A stretch of DNA of 64,000 nucleotides from Natrinema mahii (GTDB lineage: Archaea; Halobacteriota; Halobacteria; Halobacteriales; Natrialbaceae), in assembly GCA_000690595.2 (NCBI GenBank), contig JHUT02000002.1, positions 272,878 to 336,877 on the forward strand. Direction: 5' to 3'. Position 1 is the stretch's first letter; the number at the start of each line of letters is the position of its first letter. Under the pieces are notes generated by a model. It did not search any database. It was not told the origin of the DNA and saw only the letters and a program-made list of their open reading frames with translations. Of this stretch, positions 62,665 through 64,000 are shown in pieces. Both the position numbers and the translations under genes were made by a program.

Positions 62665-62943
62665 ATGAGCGACGACGCCGTCAGTCCCGAGGAGGTCCGC
62701 CACGTCGCGGAGCTGGCCCGCGTCGACCTCGCCGACGAGGAGGTCGACCGGTTCACCGGGCAGTTCGCGGACATCCTCGAGTACTTCGAGACCCTAGACG
62801 AGGTGCCGGCAGTCGATCGGGACGCCGATCTCGCGAACGTGATGCGGCCCGACGAGGAACGCACATCGCTCGACAGCGAGGACGCGCTCCGGAACGCGCC
62901 GGAAACCGAGGACGGCTACTTCAAGGGGCCGAACGTCTCGTAA
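62665..62943 (+). CDS. gatC: Asp-tRNA(Asn)/Glu-tRNA(Gln) amidotransferase subunit C
   Basis: 92 aa. VSPEEVRHVAELARVDLADE, then the conserved FADILEYFETLDEVPAVDRD and the C-terminal DGYFKGPNVS. It stabilises GatA in GatCAB, which amidates mischarged tRNA. gatA follows after 2 bp. Confidence 0.93.
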   Translation: MSDDAVSPEEVRHVAELARVDLADEEVDRFTGQFADILEYFETLDEVPAVDRDADLANVMRPDEERTSLDSEDALRNAPETEDGYFKGPNVS

Positions 62944-62945
62944 CC

Positions 62946-64000
62946 ATGTCCGAGGATATTTTCATCACCGAGGAGCGAATCGAGGGAGCCGACGACGGCC
63001 CGCTCGCCGGTCGAACGGTCGCCGTCAAGGACAACATCTCGACCGAGGGCGTTCGGACGACCTGTGGCTCGAAGATGCTCGCCGAGTACGTCCCGCCCTA
63101 CGACGCGACGGTCGTCGAGCGGCTGAAAGACGCCGGTGCGACCATCGTCGGCAAGGCCAACATGGACGAGTTCGGCATGGGGACGACCACCGAGACCTCG
63201 CACTTCGGTGCGACGGACAACCCCGCCGCGCCCGGCCACGTTCCCGGGGGCTCCTCGGGGGGTTCCGCGGCCGCCGTCGCTGCCGGCGAGGCCGACCTCG
63301 CGCTGGGGTCGGACACCGGCGGCTCGGTCCGCTGTCCCGCTGCCTTCTGTGGCGTCGTCGGCATCAAGCCCACCTATGGGCTGGTCTCGCGGTACGGACT
63401 GGTCGCCTACGGCAACAGCTTGGAGCAGATCGGTCCCTTCGGCGAGACCGTCGCGGACGCCGCCGAACTGCTTGACGTGATCGCCGGCAGCGACGAGCGC
63501 GATGCGACGACACGCGAGGCGCCGCTCGAGGCCGGCGAAACCTACGTCGACGCCGCGACCGGCGACGTCGACGGGCTCTCGATCGGCGTTCCGACGGAGC
63601 TGCTCGAGGGGGCCGACGAGGGCGTCGTCGAGACGTTCTGGGACGCCATCGCCGACTTAGAGGACCGCGGTGCGGAGTACCACGAGGTCTCCCTGCCGTC
63701 CGTCGAACACGCCGTCGAGGCCTACTACGTGATCGCGATGTCGGAGGCGTCCTCGAACCTCGCACGGTTCGACGGCGTCCGCTACGGCCAGTCGGGCGGC
63801 TACGACGGCAACTGGAACGAGACCTTCGCGAAAGCGCGGGAGGAGGGCTTCGGCGACGAGGTCAAACGGCGGATCCTGCTGGGCACCTACGCGCTCTCGG
63901 CCGGCTATCACGACAAGTACTACAAGAAGGCCCAGGACGCCCGGGCGTGGGTCAAACAGGACTTCGACGAGGCCCTCGACGGGGCGGACGTCCTCGCCAG
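62946..64000 (+). CDS. gatA: amidotransferase subunit A (3' partial)
   Basis: The first ~351 residues of GatA; the window ends inside the gene. The Ser-cisSer-Lys triad is visible: Lys in AVKDNIS, cis-Ser in PGGSSGGSAAA, nucleophile Ser in GSDTGGSVRCPA. It hydrolyses glutamine and feeds ammonia to GatB. In haloarchaea, which use GatDE for Gln-tRNA, GatCAB mainly makes Asn-tRNA(Asn). Confidence 0.95.
   Translation, partial: MSEDIFITEERIEGADDGPLAGRTVAVKDNISTEGVRTTCGSKMLAEYVPPYDATVVERLKDAGATIVGKANMDEFGMGTTTETSHFGATDNPAAPGHVPGGSSGGSAAAVAAGEADLALGSDTGGSVRCPAAFCGVVGIKPTYGLVSRYGLVAYGNSLEQIGPFGETVADAAELLDVIAGSDERDATTREAPLEAGETYVDAATGDVDGLSIGVPTELLEGADEGVVETFWDAIADLEDRGAEYHEVSLPSVEHAVEAYYVIAMSEASSNLARFDGVRYGQSGGYDGNWNETFAKAREEGFGDEVKRRILLGTYALSAGYHDKYYKKAQDARAWVKQDFDEALDGADVLA

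Overview
The window is haloarchaeal chromosome, most like a Natrialbales-type genome (Natrinema/Haloterrigena/Natronorubrum group; the genus is my inference). Evidence: high-GC DNA with strongly acidic proteins, TATA-like boxes 25-33 bp before many start codons (leaderless mRNAs), Tat lipoprotein signals, archaeal TFB, HalX and bacterio-opsin-activator type regulators, DpsA, ATP-type PEP carboxykinase and the L1-L10-L12 ribosomal operon. About 75 genes are packed tightly, many in ATGA-overlapping pairs.

Layout. 0-9.4 kb: a TrkA-N/DHH phosphoesterase cut by the window edge, a PRC-barrel protein, a DRTGG/Pta-like protein coupled to a fused ADP-forming acyl-CoA synthetase, a frameshifted membrane-protein gene and a Zn/Mn-type ABC importer operon. 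9.4-17.5 kb: BrkB membrane protein, PfkB sugar kinase, Tat lipoprotein, aldehyde dehydrogenase, DpsA, a 55-aa gene behind a palindromic iron box, macro-domain and UspA proteins. 17.5-26.8 kb: purM, M50 protease, TraB, thioesterase, HAD phosphatase, SHOCT protein, tandem acidic paralogues and tiny zinc-ribbon proteins. 26.8-32.6 kb: a 1057-aa actin-like/coiled-coil/membrane-anchor protein, pckA and cutA. 32.7-36.3 kb: ribosomal proteins L11, L1, L10 and L12.

36.3-38.5 kb is a small AT-richer accessory island: a halocin C8-like bacteriocin precursor gene split by an 86-bp palindromic element, an antisense two-helix membrane protein, and a decayed DUF429-like gene. 38.5-54.7 kb returns to core metabolism: TctA-type permease, BtpA, old yellow enzyme, HpaI aldolase, Lrp regulator plus aminotransferase, a PAS/GAF histidine-kinase-like protein lacking kinase residues facing a HalX response regulator, purL, a PHP/asparagine-synthase-like pair, cupin and Mrp. 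54.8-60.1 kb looks like a respiratory module: Fe-S subunit, NrfD membrane anchor, small membrane subunit, HTH-10 regulator and three DUF2249 genes. 60.2-64 kb: hydrolase, zinc-binding miniprotein, TFB and gatCA (gatA cut by the edge).

The most striking features are the interrupted halocin gene, two families of long palindromic intergenic repeats (86 bp and 82 bp, three copies each, mostly just after stop codons), the actin-like giant protein, iron-box control, and the anaerobic-respiration-like module with a promoter dyad. I see no rRNA, tRNA, CRISPR array or intact transposase gene.
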